Shown piece by piece: positions 46,311 to 59,546 of a stretch of 64,000 bases of DNA (position 1 is the first letter of the stretch; each line of letters begins with the position of its first letter). The position numbers and the translations under genes were made by a program. The notes beneath the pieces were generated by a model. That model saw nothing but the letters and a program-made list of their open reading frames with translations, ran no database searches and was not told where the DNA came from. The stretch is taken from contig CALYLW010000335.1 in the NCBI GenBank assembly GCA_944989445.1, positions 1-64,000 of the forward strand. The letters run 5' to 3'. This DNA is from Ampullaceana balthica (lineage: Eukaryota > Mollusca > Gastropoda > Lymnaeidae).

Positions 46311-49300
46311 TGTGTGAGACATACTTCAACATTCTCAGAGTCTTTGTGTGGGATGTGGGGGTATATGTGTATGAGACAGACTTCAACTTTCTCAGAGTCT
46401 AAGATACCTAGAAGAATAATCTATCTTTGGAATAAATGTAATTCAATAAAACTACACCAATCAGCGGCTAACTTCCAACAAACTTTCCTAAGTAAATTTA
46501 ACACAAATAGCCCAGTAGAAGAAATTTGGAAAGATATAAAAACAAATCTAAAAACTATAATGGATGAGAATGTTCCAACAAAACTAACATCAAATAAAAT
46601 TAACAAATGCTGGTTCAATTCTAGATTGAAAAAGCTATGCAAACTAAAAGAGAACTTATTTAAGAAATATAAAGCTACCTATTCATATAGGATACACAAA
46701 AAATACTTAAAGATTAAAAACTTGACACAAAAACTTAGTCGGAACCTCCAAAATGAATATATAAACAATGTAATTACCAAAGATAACAATAAAAACTTAT
46801 GGTCCTTTATCAAATCTAAAAAAATGGAACCTTCAGGAATAGCCACACTAAAAGGCTCAAATAATAAAACCTATAATGATAATGAAACTAAAGCTAATAT
46901 CCTTAACACATTTTTTGCATCATCTTTTTCTGCCTCAGGCGACAAGGAAGTTTTGATAAATTTAAATAAAATGGAGGAAATAGGTAACATAACTGTAGAT
47001 GAGATAGGTATACATTCACTCCTAAAAAACTTAAAAATAAACAAAGCTACTGGCCCAGATGATTTGCCTGCAAGATTATTAAAAGAACTAAGCAATGAAC
47101 TGTCCCCAATCCTTGTAGTTCTCTTTCAAGCCTCTCTAAACCAGGGTAAAGTGCCCCAGGATTGGAAATTAGCTAACGTAACTCCACTCTTTAAGAAAGG
47201 GGATAAATCAGACCCTGGTAATTACAGGCCTGTATCACTTACTAGTATCACCTGTAAATTACTAGAACACATAATATAAAGTAGAATAGTTAACCACCTT
47301 GACAAATATAATGCCCTATGCCCACATCAACACGGCTTTAGAAAAAACAGATCATGTGAAACACAATTAATAGGTTTAATAGATGAACTATCAAAAGGCT
47401 TGGACAAAAATGATCAAATAGATACAATATTACTAGACTTCTCAAAAGCATTTGACAAAGTTCACCACCTTAGTTTACTTAAAAAACTTAACTACTTTGG
47501 AAACTCAGGTTCCTTACATCACTGGATCCAAGACTTCCTTTTGGGCAGGGAGCAAACTGTAATAATTAATGGATCTAAATCTGCACCAATAAAGGTTAAC
47601 TCAGGAGTTCCACAAGGAACTGTGCTAGGTCCCTTACTCTTTTTAATTTATATAAATGATTTACCCAACAACATCTCAACAGGTACAAAAGTTAGGTTAT
47701 TTGCTGATGATTGTATAATCTATAGAACAATTAAATCAGAACAAGATAGCAACATTTTACAAAAAGACTTAGATGAATTGATAAAATGGGAAACTAACTG
47801 GAGTATGTCTTTCCACCCAGAAAAGTGTCAACTGTTAAGAGTAACAAAGAAAAAGAAACAAATAAATTCAAAATATTACATTCATGGAAAAGAACTGACC
47901 CAAACTAAAGATGCAAAATACTTAGGAGTCTTAATAAATGAGAAACTATCATGGAATCCCCATGTCAATGAAGTTATTAAAAAATCAAACAAAACCTTAG
48001 GCTTTATAAAAAGGAACTTTAACAAATGTAATAGAGATATAAAACTAAAATGCTACCTCACTTTGGTGAGACCTGTACTAGAATATGCATCTTCTGTATG
48101 GGACCCATCCACCAAAGAAAACATTGATAAACTAGAACAAATTCAAAAAAGAGCTGCCAGATTCATTACTGGAGAATATTCGAAACTGACAAGAGTAACA
48201 CCATTAGTTAAATCATTAAACCTTGAAACACTAGAGGATAGAAGAACCAAGAGCAAAGTAGTAATCATACATAAAGCAATTAATTCTAATTTAGAAATAC
48301 AACACAAAGATAACTTAATACAACCCTCAGATAGACATAAGGATAAAAACACCTTTCTTATTCCGTATGCAAGAACAAACACATACAAGTTTTCCTTCTT
48401 CCCGTCCGGAATTCGGGCGTGGAATGGGTTGCCTGAAGAATCCAGGAAAACCAACACTTTATCAACATTTAAATCTCTGATAAAAATGCAGGACTAAACA
48501 CAAACCATAGATAAGCGTAGGACGCAATAATCTTCTGTATAGAAGGAGCGTCTGTGTGAGACATACTTCAACATTCTCAGAGTCTTTGTGTGGGATGTGG
48601 GGGTATATGTGTGTGAGACAGACTTCAACTTTCTCAGAGTCTAAGATACCTAGAAGAATAATCTATCTTTGGAATAAATGTAATTCAATAAAACTACACC
48701 AATCAGCGGCTAACTTCCAACAAACTTTCCTAAGTAAATTTAACACAAATAGCCCAGTAGAAGAAATTTGGAAAGATATAAAAACAAATCTAAAAACTAT
48801 AATGGATGAGAATGTTCCAACAAAACTAACATCAAATAAAATTAACAAATGCTGGTTCAATTCTAGATTGAAAAAGCTATGCAAACTAAAAGAGAACTTA
48901 TTTAAGAAATATAAAGCTACCTATTCATATAGGATACACAAAAAATACTTAAAGATTAAAAACTTGACACAAAAACTTAGTCGGAACCTCCAAAATGAAT
49001 ATATAAACAATGTAATTACCAAAGATAACAATAAAAACTTATGGTCCTTTATCAAATCTAAAAAAATGGAACCTTCAGGAATAGCCACACTAAAAGGCTC
49101 AAATAATAAAACCTATAATGATAATGAAACTAAAGCTAATATCCTTAACACATTTTTTGCATCATCTTTTTCTGCCTCAGGCGACAAGGAAGTTTTGATA
49201 AATTTAAATAAAATGGAGGAAATAGGTAACATAACTGTAGATGAGATAGGTATACATTCACTCCTAAAAAACTTAAAAATAAACAAAGCTACTGGCCCAG

Positions 49301-50794
49301 ATGATTTGCCTGCAAGATTATTAAAAGAACTAAGCAATGAACTGACCCCAATCCTTGTAGTTCTCTTTCAAGCCTCTCTAAACCAGGGTAAAGTGCCCCA
49401 GGATTGGAAATTAGCTAACGTAACTCCACTCTTTAAGAAAGGGGATAAATCAGACCCTGGTAATTACAGGCCTGTATCACTTACTAGTATCACCTGTAAA
49501 TTACTAGAACACATAATATAAAGTAGAATAGTTAACCACCTTGACAAATATAATGCCCTATGCCCACATCAACACGGCTTTAGAAAAAACAGATCATGTG
49601 AAACACAATTAATAGGTTTAATAGATGAACTATCAAAAGGCTTGGACAAAAATGATCAAATAGATACAATATTACTAGACTTCTCAAAAGCATTTGACAA
49701 AGTTCACCACCTTAGTTTACTTAAAAAACTTAACTACTTTGGAATCTCAGGTTCCTTACATCACTGGATCCAAGACTTCCTTTTGGGCAGGGAGCAAACT
49801 GTAATAATTAATGGATCTAAATCTGCACCAATAAAGGTTAACTCAGGAGTTCCACAAGGAACTGTGCTAGGTCCCTTACTCTTTTTAATTTATATAAATG
49901 ATTTACCCAACAACATCTCAACAGGTACAAAAGTTAGGTTATTTGCTGATGATTGTATAATCTATAGAACAATTAAATCAGAACAAGATAGCAACATTTT
50001 ACAAAAAGACTTAGATGAATTGATAAAATGGGAAACTAACTGGAGTATGTCTTTCCACCCAGAAAAGTGTCAACTGTTAAGAGTAACAAAGAAAAAGAAA
50101 CAAATAAATTCAAAATATTACATTCATGGAAAAGAACTGACCCAAACTAAAGATGCAAAATACTTAGGAGTCTTAATAAATGAGAAACTATCATGGAATC
50201 CCCATGTCAATGAAGTTATTAAAAAATCAAACAAAACCTTAGGCTTTATAAAAAGGAACTTTAACAAATGTAATAGAGATATAAAACTAAAATGCTACCT
50301 CACTTTGGTGAGACCTGTACTAGAATATGCATCTTCTGTATGGGACCCATCCACCAAAGAAAACATTGATAAACTAGAACAAATTCAAAAAAGAGCTGCC
50401 AGATTCATTACTGGAGAATATTCGAAACTGACAAGAGTAACACCATTAGTTAAATCATTAAACCTTGAAACACTAGAGGATAGAAGAACCAAGAGCAAAG
50501 TAGTAATCATACATAAAGCAATTAATTCTAATTTAGAAATACAACACAAAGATAACTTAATACAACCCTCAGATAGACATAAGGATAAAAACACCTTTCT
50601 TATTCCGTATGCAAGAACAAACACATACAAGTTTTCCTTCTTCCCGTCCGGAATTCGGGCGTGGAATGGGTTGCCTGAAGAATCCAGGAAAACCAACACT
50701 TTATCAACATTTAAATCTCTAATAAAAATGCAGGACTAAACACAAACCATAGATAAGCGTAGGACGCAATAATCTTCTGTATAGAAGGAGCGTC
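46311..50794 (+). repeat. Tandem duplication, two 2242-bp copies
   Basis: The unit 46311-48552 is followed directly by 48553-50794. Reading along both, I could spot only four differences (46371/48613, 47103/49345, 47503/49745, 48479/50721), so the copies are about 99.8 percent identical. Each holds part of a 55-bp host repeat (tttgtgtgggatgtgggggt ...) and one truncated LINE. The same TAA breaks both ORFs. Confidence 0.93.
46400..48552 (+). pseudogene. CR1/Jockey-like LINE, copy 1 (5'-truncated ORF2)
   Basis: The reading frame from about 46400 to 48497 encodes the linker after the endonuclease, then the reverse transcriptase: ATGPDDLPARLLKEL, DWKLANVTPLFKKGDKSDPG, NYRPVSLTSITCKLLEHII, DFSKAFDKVHH (first catalytic Asp), SGVPQGTVLGPLLFLIYIND, FADDCIIY (catalytic Asp pair), and the C-terminal LVRPVLEYASSVWDP and RAWNGLPEE. 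The apurinic-type endonuclease is missing, so the copy is 5'-truncated. A TAA at 47277-47279 interrupts the frame between RT blocks. The non-coding tail ends ataatcttctgtatagaagg then agcgtctg. Confidence 0.9.
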
Positions 50795-50798
50795 TGTA
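48644..50798 (+). pseudogene. CR1/Jockey-like LINE, copy 2 (5'-truncated ORF2)
   Basis: Near-identical to copy 1, 2242 bp downstream, with the same truncation point and the same in-frame TAA (49519-49521). Coding differences seen: Ser to Thr in NELSPILV (47103 versus 49345) and Asn to Ile in YFGNSGSL (47503 versus 49745). Because independent insertions would not share truncation point, stop and flanking repeat, this copy arose by duplication of the locus, not by retrotransposition. Confidence 0.9.
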
Positions 50799-50810
50799 AA
50801 CAGATAAGAT

Positions 50811-50925
50811 ATGAGTCTTTGTGTGGGGTGTGGGGGGTATATGTGTGTGAGACATACTTCAACTTTCTCAGTCTTTGTGTGGGGTGTGGGGGTATATGTG
50901 TGTGAGACATACTTCAAGTTTCTAA
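50811..50925. repeat. About 55-bp repeat, two copies, right flank of the LINE duplication
   Basis: The unit tctttgtgtggggtgtgggg then gtatatgtgtgtgagacatacttcaa in pieces also occurs at 46280-46400 and 48560-48640. The LINE therefore sits inside a small pre-existing minisatellite. Confidence 0.85.
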
Positions 50926-51264
50926 AACTCCTCACAGCTCCATTCTTTGGTGAGCATCACATTGGAGTTCACCAATTTCTGCCTCTTCTTTATATTTCTT
51001 TTGTTCACTTCCTTCATATTCCTGCCATTGTGTTAGAATTATAATATGACACATGATGCATGTTTTAATGGGACTGACCAAGCACTGTGGTTCCTATGGG
51101 AACTTTTATCAATGACCATATAGTTGGACTTCCAGACGACTTTTTAAAAAATGATAAAGAAGTGGCCGTTAAATCTTCAAATACAATTATTGACGAGAGG
51201 TTGGGATTTTTAAAATTATTATTATTTGTTTGTGTGTGTGTGGTGATTTTTAAGTTATAATAGG
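50926..51264. other. Single-copy spacer
   Basis: No gene, array or mobile element recognised in this stretch, apart from a short GT run near 51230. Confidence 0.4.
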
Positions 51265-51452
51265 GAAGATGGATTATGGTTTAGTGAGTGGAAGATGGAT
51301 TATGGTTTAGTGAGTGGAAGATGGATTATGGTTTAGTGAGTGGAAGATGGATTATGGTTTAGTGAGTGGAAGATGGATTATGGTTTAGTGAGTGGAAGAT
51401 GGATTATGGTTTAGTGAGTGGAAGATGGATTATGGTTTAGTGAGTGGAAGAT
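51265..51452. repeat. 26-bp tandem array, about 7 copies
   Basis: Core agatggattatggtttagtg then agtgga. Almost invariant. Confidence 0.96.
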
Positions 51453-52237
51453 GAAGTGTTGATTGTGGTCTTGGGAAATAGAGTAAGGATAAGGGAGCGG
51501 GAGCTTAAATGGATTTTTATTAGCGTGGGAGCGGGAGTGAGGAATTAGGGCGTGGGAGAGGGAGTGAGGAATTAGTGCGTGGGAGTGAGGAAATAATGAA
51601 TTGGAGAGGAGCGTGGGAGACCGAATGTGAGTTGAGTGCTCGTGAAGAGATTCCAATTCATAAGATTAGTTCTAAATAGAAACAGTGTTTAAATCCACGG
51701 TGATAAATCCTCAAATTAAAGTGGGAAAACTATTCTTACACCCTTTGTTACTAAGTCCATTGTATATTATTTTTCAGTCCCTAACCCAACAACTTTACCA
51801 CGCCCGTCCTTTTAAAAAAGAAAATAAAGATAACACAGAGACCCTTTCCGGTATTACCACCAACACTTTAGCACACGTGGTAAATAACTTCCGCTGCCCG
51901 AGTCAAGCTCGCGCCATTACCAGCTGGTGACGTCCGGTCTCCGGGGATTTCAGGGCTGCTGGCGAATGGATCCCTCGATAGGTTGGTATGGTGAGTGGAT
52001 CCCTCCCTGGGTTGGTAAGACGTACCGTTTATAAGCCCGTTTATTTACTTATTCCAACTCCGAAGCTCGTTTCAGAACGCCGTGATCATACACATTGTCT
52101 TTATCCACGTCCCCAAGAGTTCGGCATCGTTTAGACCTTACAACGTCATCGTCCACGTGACTGCCGACGTCATAGATGACGTCAGCGTTTAAGTGGATAT
52201 TCTCCGACAACAGGCCCCGTGTCCAAGGATGCATCAC
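51453..52237. other. Single-copy segment with degenerate G-rich repeats
   Basis: Short gggagcgggagtgaggaatt repeats lie at 51500-51610 and a duplicated gtatggtgagtggatccctc-like piece near 51965-52010. No gene supported. Confidence 0.4.
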
Positions 52238-52426
52238 TAACTTTGTTGCTATCGGTGCAGTAAAAAGCTATCGCTAACTTTGTTGCTATCGGTGTAGTAA
52301 AAGGCTATCGCTAACTTTGTTGCTATCGGTGCAGTAAAAAGCTATCGCTAACTTTGTTGCTATCGGTGCGGTAAAAAGCTATCGCTAAGTTTGTTGCTAT
52401 CTGTGCAGTAAAAAGCTATCGCTAAC
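52238..52426. repeat. 37-bp tandem array, 5 copies
   Basis: Core aagctatcgctaactttgtt then gctatcggtgcagtaaa. Confidence 0.95.
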
Positions 52427-52460
52427 CCAAAAAGGACAATGCTACACACTAATACTATCT

Positions 52461-52762
52461 GGCGTGACAATGTGTTTGGACAGATTGTGTGGCGTGACAA
52501 CGTGATTAGACTGATTGTGTGGCGTGACAACGTGTTTGGACAGATTGTGTGGCGTGACAACGTGTTTGGACAGATTGTGTGGCGTGACAACGTGTTTGGA
52601 CAGATTGTGTGGCGTGACAACGTGTTTGGACAGATTGTGTGGCGTGACAACGTGTTTGGACAGATTGTGTGGCGTGACAACGTGTTTGGACAGATTGTGT
52701 GGCGTGACAACGTGTTTGGACAGATTGTGTGGCGTGACAACGTGATTAGACTGATTGTTATT
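52461..52762. repeat. 30-bp tandem array, about 10 copies
   Basis: Core gtgtggcgtgacaacgtgtt then tggacagatt. The second and the last unit share a variant (gtgattagactgatt), so the array is bracketed by matching variants. Spurious open frames occur on both strands. Confidence 0.96.
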
Positions 52763-53049
52763 GCTTTATGCGTTTCAGAGGCATAATTTCCAATTTTCAG
52801 TCTTTTTTCCTCTGATGTGCGTTGTTTTTTTTCTGAGTGAATTGGAAACATTAGACTCAGAGACAGCCCAGGGGCCAATAACTCGTCCACTCTTTTTCCG
52901 TTTCTGAATCACACACTTCTTCAATGTCAATGGTGATTTTTACAATCTCATTCCATTTTTGTTTTACCATGCAGTAATTAATTATTTTTTGTAAGGGGGA
53001 GGGGTCCTTGCTATTTAAGCGAGTTATTGCACAACTCTTTCCCCTGAAG

Positions 53050-53512
53050 GCCGGATAACTTAGATGTTTCTATTGTCACACCTCGTTACATTGGTGGACT
53101 CCTGGATAACTTAGATGTTTCTATTGTTACACCTCGTTACATTGGTGGACTCCTGGATAACTTAGATGTTTCTATTGTCACACCTCGTTACATTGGTGGA
53201 CTCCCGGATAACTTAGATGTTTCTATTGTCACACCTCGTTACATTGGTGGACTCCTGGATAACTTAGATGTTTCTATTGTCACACCTCGTTACATTTGTG
53301 GACTCCTGGATAACTTAGATGTTTCTATTGTCACACCTCGTTACATTGGTGGACTCCTGGATAACTTAGATGTTTCTATTGTCACACCTCGTTACATTGG
53401 TGGACTCCTGGATAACTTAGATGTTTCTATTGTCACACCTCGTTACATTGGTGGACTCCCGTATAACTTAGATGTTTCTATTGTTACACCTCGATACATT
53501 GGTGGACTCCAA
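53050..53512. repeat. 51-bp tandem array, about 9 copies
   Basis: The unit contains ggataacttagatgtttcta then ttgtcacacctcgttacattggtgg in pieces. Confidence 0.96.
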
Positions 53513-53599
53513 GCAGTGATAATCTAAAGTGAATCTTCTATGCATGTGATCGGTTTTGAAAATAGTACCAACGAAAAGTGACTGACACAATCACATTGA

Positions 53600-54195
53600 A
53601 CAATGTCCAGTCAACACATCACTTCCAAGGTCCCGCTAACAATGTCCAGTCAACACATCACTTCCAAGGTTCCACCAACAATGTCCAGTCAACACATCAC
53701 TTCCAAGGTCCCACCAACAATGTCCAGTCAACACATCACTTCCAAGGTCCCACCAACAATGTCCAGTCAACACATCACTTCCAAGGTCCCGCTAACAATG
53801 TCCAGTCAACACATCACTTCCAAGGTCCCACCAACAATGTCCAGTAACAACATCACTTCCAAGGTCCCACCAACAATGTCCAGTCAACACATCACTTCCA
53901 AGGTCCCGCTAACAATGTCCAGTCAACACATCACTTCCAAGGTCCCACCAACAATGTCCAGTCAACACATCACTTCCAAGGTCCCGCTAACAATGTCCAG
54001 TCAACACATCACTTCCAAGGTCCCACCAACAATGTCCAGTCAACACATCACTTCCAAGGTCCCACCAACAATGTCCAGTCAACACATCACTTCCAAGGTC
54101 CCACCAACAATGTCCAGTCAACACATCACTTCCAAGGTCCCGCTAACAATGTCCAGTCAACACATCACTTCCAAGGTCCCGCCAACAATGTCCAA
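53600..54195. repeat. 39-bp tandem array, about 15 copies
   Basis: Core aatgtccagtcaacacatca then cttccaaggtcccaccaac. Variants ccgctaac and ccaccaac alternate irregularly. The 204-codon plus frame (13-residue repeat SSQHITSKVPPTM) is a by-product of the period. Confidence 0.96.
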
Positions 54196-54459
54196 GCGCT
54201 GTCGGGGGAAACCGTAAACCTGATTACCGTAAAGTGTTGGGCGCTTAAACTGAACCCTTTCAGTGGTAGGGGTGGGGGGGTTGGCTGCTCCTTCAATGTC
54301 GCCCGCCGACACGATATCGACCGCGAACTTTGGTGAATTGTGGGAAATGCTACTCCCTCATACTCATCGCCTGTCACCACTCACGCCTACCTCCCCCTTT
54401 TGAGAATAACATGGCAGGCGATGTAGTTTAAACGCCGCTTAGTTTAGGTGAGTATATGT
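54196..54459. other. Single-copy spacer
   Basis: No feature recognised between the 39-bp and 22-bp arrays. Confidence 0.4.
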
Positions 54460-54983
54460 TCAGATGACCATTCCAGATTGTTCAGATGACCATTCCAGAT
54501 TGTTCAGATGACCATTCCAGATTGTTCAGATGACCATTCCAGATTGTTCAGATGACCATTCCAGATTGTTCAGATGACCATTCCAGATTGTTCAGATGAC
54601 CATTCCAGATTGTTCAGATGACCATTCCAGATTGTTCAGATGACCATTCCAGATTGTTCAGATGACCATTCCAGATTGTTCAGATGACCATTCCAGATTG
54701 TTCAGATGACCATTCCAGATTGTTCAGATGACAATTCCAGATTGTTCAGATGACCATTCCAGATTGTTCAGATGACAATTCCAGATTGTTCAGATGACCA
54801 TTCCAGATTGTTCAGATGACAATTCCAGATTGTTCAGATGACCATTCCAGATTGTTCAGATGACCATTCCAGATTGTTCAGATGAACATTCCAGATTGTT
54901 CAGATGACCATTCCAGATTGTTCAGATGACCATTCCAGATTGTTCAGATGACCATTCCAGATTGTTCAGATGACCATTCCAGA
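54460..54983. repeat. 22-bp tandem array, about 24 copies
   Basis: Core gttcagatgaccattccaga then tt. A few gacaatt and gaacatt variants sit in the centre and right. Confidence 0.97.
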
Positions 54984-55069
54984 CAATGTGAGCAAAAGGG
55001 ACTCAAGCTCTATATGTTGATAAGATCTGACTCTTCCCATGGAGGAGAAACTGTCATCCCATAAGTCGA

Positions 55070-55545
55070 GACACACCATCACTTGTCAACAGACACACCA
55101 TCACTTGTCAACAGACACACCATCACATGTCAACAGACACACCATCACTTGTCAACAGACACACCATCACATGTCAACAGACACACCATCACATGTCAAC
55201 AGACACACCATCACATGTCAACAGACACACCATCACATGTCAACAGACACACCATCACATGTCAACAGACACACCATCACTTGTCAACAGACACACCATC
55301 ACATGTCAACAGACACACCATCACATGTCAACAGACACACCATCACATGTCAACAGACACACCATCACATGTCAACAGACACACCATCACATGTCAACAG
55401 ACACACCATCACATGTCAACAGACACACCATCACATGTCAACAGACACACCATCACATGTCAACAGACACACCATCACATGTCAACAGACACACCATCAC
55501 CTGTCAACAGACACACCATCACTTGTCAACAGACACACCATCACA
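55070..55545. repeat. 22-bp tandem array, about 21 copies
   Basis: Core caccatcacatgtcaacaga then ca. Units reading acttgtc are confined mostly to the two edges, acatgtc to the middle. All three plus frames are open; not genes. Confidence 0.97.
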
Positions 55546-55696
55546 TTAACTTTCAAGTGATGTAACCGTGCACAAACAAAAAAAAATCCCATTAATCCTC
55601 TGATCTCTATCGCGTTTGTTAGTTTGCTATGGTCATTGACACACGTGACGCCATCTGTCAATTAGGGATAAAATGTATAGTTCCCTGTGTCGATGA

Positions 55697-58600
55697 TATA
55701 TGATGTGTTGAATGGTGGAGGGTGGATTGCTGGTGGAGTGAGGGGAAATGTGTGCAGTCAAAAGTATATGATGTGTTGAATGGTGGAGGGTGGATTGCTG
55801 GTGGAGTGAGGGGAAATGTGTGCAGTCAAAAGTTTATGATGTGTTGAATGGTGGAGGGTGGATTGCTGGTGGAGTGAGGGGAAATGTGTGCAGTCAAAAG
55901 TATATGATGTGTTGAATGGTGGAGGGTGGATTGCTGGTGGAGTGAGGGGAAATGTGTGCAGTCAAAAGTATATGATGTGTTGAATGGTGGAGGGTGGATT
56001 GCTGGTGGAGTGAGGGGGAATGTGTGCAGTCAAAAGTATATGATGTGTTGAATGGTGGAGGGTGGATTGCTGGTGGAGTGAGGGGAAATGTGTGCAGTCA
56101 AAAGTATATGATGTGTTGAATGGTGGAGGGTGGATTGCTGGTGGAGTGAGGGGAAATGTGTGCAGTCAAAAGTATATGATGTGTTGAATGGTGGAGGGTG
56201 GATTGCTGGTGGAGTGAGGGGAAATGTGTGCAGTCAAAAGTTTATGATGTGTTGAATGGTGGAGGGTGGATTGCTGGTGGAGTGAGGGGAAATGTGTGCA
56301 GTCAAAAGTATATGATGTGTTGAATGGTGGAGGGTGGATTGCTGGTGGAGTGAGGGGAAATGTGTGCAGTCAAAAGTATATGATGTGTTGAATGGTGGAG
56401 GGTGGATTGCTGGTGGAGTGAGGGGAAATGTGTGCAGTCAAAAGTATATGATGTGTTGAATGGTGGAGGGTGGATTGCTGGTGGAGTGAGGGGAAATGTG
56501 TGCAGTCAAAAGTATATGATGTGTTGAATGGTGGAGGGTGGATTGCCGGTGGAGTGAGGGGAAATGTGTGCAGTCAAAAGTATATGATGTGTTGAATGGT
56601 GGAGGGTGGATTGCCGGTGGAGTGAGGGGAAATGTGTGCAGTCAAAAGTATATGATGTGTTGAATGGTGGAGGGTGGATTGCCGGTGGAGTGAGGGGAAA
56701 TGTGTGCAGTCAAAAGTATATGATGTGTTGAATGGTGGAGGGTGGATTGCCGGTGGAGTGAGGGGAAATGTGTGCAGTCAAAAGTATATGATGTGTTGAA
56801 TGGTGGAGGGTGGATTGCCGGTGGAGTGAGGGGAAATGTGTGCAGTCAAAAGTATATGATGTGTTGAATGGTGGAGGGTGGATTGCCGGTGGAGTGAGGG
56901 GAAATGTGTGCAGTCAAAAGTATATGATGTGTTGAATGGTGGAGGGTGGATTGCCGGTGGAGTGAGGGGAAATGTGTGCAGTCAAAAGTATATGATGTGT
57001 TGAATGGTGGAGGGTGGATTGCCGGTGGAGTGAGGGGAAATGTGTGCAGTCAAAAGTATATGATGTGTTGAATGGTGGAGGGTGGATTGCCGGTGGAGTG
57101 AGGGGAAATGTGTGCAGTCAAAAGTATATGATGTGTTGAATGGTGGAGGGTGGATTGCCGGTGGAGTGAGGGGAAATGTGTGCAGTCAAAAGTATATGAT
57201 GTGTTGAATGGTGGAGGGTGGATTGCCGGTGGAGTGAGGGGAAATGTGTGCAGTCAAAAGTATATGATGTGTTGAATGGTGGAGGGTGGATTGCCGGTGG
57301 AGTGAGGGGAAATGTGTGCAGTCAAAAGTATATGATGTGTTGAATGGTGGAGGGTGGATTGCCGGTGGAGTGAGGGGAAATGTGTGCAGTCAAAAGTATA
57401 TGATGTGTTGAATGGTGGAGGGTGGATTGCCGGTGGAGTGAGGGGAAATGTGTGCAGTCAAAAGTATATGATGTGTTGAATGGTGGAGGGTGGATTGCCG
57501 GTGGAGTGAGGGGAAATGTGTGCAGTCAAAAGTATATGATGTGTTGAATGGTGGAGGGTGGATTGCCGGTGGAGTGAGGGGAAATGTGTGCAGTCAAAAG
57601 TATATGATGTGTTGAATGGTGGAGGGTGGATTGCCGGTGGAGTGAGGGGAAATGTGTGCAGTCAAAAGTATATGATGTGTTGAATGGTGGAGGGTGGATT
57701 GCCGGTGGAGTGAGGGGAAATGTGTGCAGTCAAAAGTATATGATGTGTTGAATGGTGGAGGGTGGATTGCCGGTGGAGTGAGGGGAAATGTGTGCAGTCA
57801 AAAGTATATGATGTGTTGAATGGTGGAGGGTGGATTGCCGGTGGAGTGAGGGGAAATGTGTGCAGTCAAAAGTATATGATGTGTTGAATGGTGGAGGGTG
57901 GATTGCCGGTGGAGTGAGGGGAAATGTGTGCAGTCAAAAGTATATGATGTGTTGAATGGTGGAGGGTGGATTGCCGGTGGAGTGAGGGGAAATGTGTGCA
58001 GTCAAAAGTATATGATGTGTTGAATGGTGGAGGGTGGATTGCCGGTGGAGTGAGGGGAAATGTGTGCAGTCAAAAGTATATGATGTGTTGAATGGTGGAG
58101 GGTGGATTGCCGGTGGAGTGAGGGGAAATGTGTGCAGTCAAAAGTATATGATGTGTTGAATGGTGGAGGGTGGATTGCCGGTGGAGTGAGGGGAAATGTG
58201 TGCAGTCAAAAGTATATGATGTGTTGAATGGTGGAGGGTGGATTGCCGGTGGAGTGAGGGGAAATGTGTGCAGTCAAAAGTATATGAGTGTTGAATGGGG
58301 AGGGTGATTGCGGTGGAGTGAGGGGAAATGTGTGCAGTCAAAAGTATATGATGTGTTGAATGGTGGAGGGTGGATTGCCGGTGGAGTGAGGGGAAATGTG
58401 TGCAGTCAAAAGTATATGATGTGTTGAATGGTGGAGGGTGGATTGCCGGTGGAGTGAGGGGAAATGTGTGCAGTCAAAAGTATATGATGTGTTGAATGGT
58501 GGAGGGTGGATTGCCGGTGGAGTGAGGGGAAATGTGTGCAGTCAAAAGTATATGATGTGTTGAATGGTGGAGGGTGGATTGCCGGTGGAGTGAGGGGAAA

Positions 58601-59500
58601 TGTGTGCAGTCAAAAGTATATGATGTGTTGAATGGTGGAGGGTGGATTGCCGGTGGAGTGAGGGGAAATGTGTGCAGTCAAAAGTATATGATGTGTTGAA
58701 TGGTGGAGGGTGGATTGCCGGTGGAGTGAGGGGAAATGTGTGCAGTCAAAAGTATATGATGTGTTGAATGGTGGAGGGTGGATTGCCGGTGGAGTGAGGG
58801 GAAATGTGTGCAGTCAAAAGTATATGATGTGTTGAATGGTGGAGGGTGGATTGCCGGTGGAGTGAGGGGAAATGTGTGCAGTCAAAAGTATATGATGTGT
58901 TGAATGGTGGAGGGTGGATTGCCGGTGGAGTGAGGGGAAATGTGTGCAGTCAAAAGTATATGATGTGTTGAATGGTGGAGGGTGGATTGCTGGTGGAGTG
59001 AGGGGAAATGTGTGCAGTCAAAAGTATATGATGTGTTGAATGGTGGAGGGTGGATTGCTGGTGGAGTGAGGGGAAATGTGTGCAGTCAAAAGTATATGAT
59101 GTGTTGAATGGTGGAGGGTGGATTGCCGGTGGAGTGAGGGGAAATGTGTGCAGTCAAAAGTATATGATGTGTTGAATGGTGGAGGGTGGATTGCCGGTGG
59201 AGTGAGGGGAAATGTGTGCAGTCAAAAGTATATGATGTGTTGAATGGTGGAGGGTGGATTGCTGGTGGAGTGAGGGGAAATGTGTGCAGTCAAAAGTATA
59301 TGATGTGTTGAATGGTGGAGGGTGGATTGCTGGTGGAGTGAGGGGAAATGTGTGCAGTCAAAAGTATATGATGTGTTGAATGGTGGAGGGTGGATTGCCG
59401 GTGGAGTGAGGGGAAATGTGTGCAGTCAAAAGTATATGATGTGTTGAATGGTGGAGGGTGGATTGCCGGTGGAGTGAGTGGAAATGTGTGCAGTCAAAAG
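55697..59500. repeat. 68-bp tandem array, about 56 copies
   Basis: The largest array of the window. The unit contains tatatgatgtgttgaatggt, ggagggtggattgccggtgg and aaatgtgtgcagtcaaaag. A single C/T difference (gccgg or gctgg) divides it into zones: T in roughly the first dozen units, C through the middle, and a mix of T and C in the last eight or so. One unit at 58282-58320 carries four one-base deletions. Confidence 0.98.
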
Positions 59501-59546
59501 TTTTCAAACATTTAGATTTGGATTGGTTTTAAATTCACATTTTGAT

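Noticed and set aside
53603..54217. 204-codon Ser/His/Pro repeat protein
   Set aside because: The 39-bp array has a period divisible by 3; there are no initiation or splice signals and no unique sequence.
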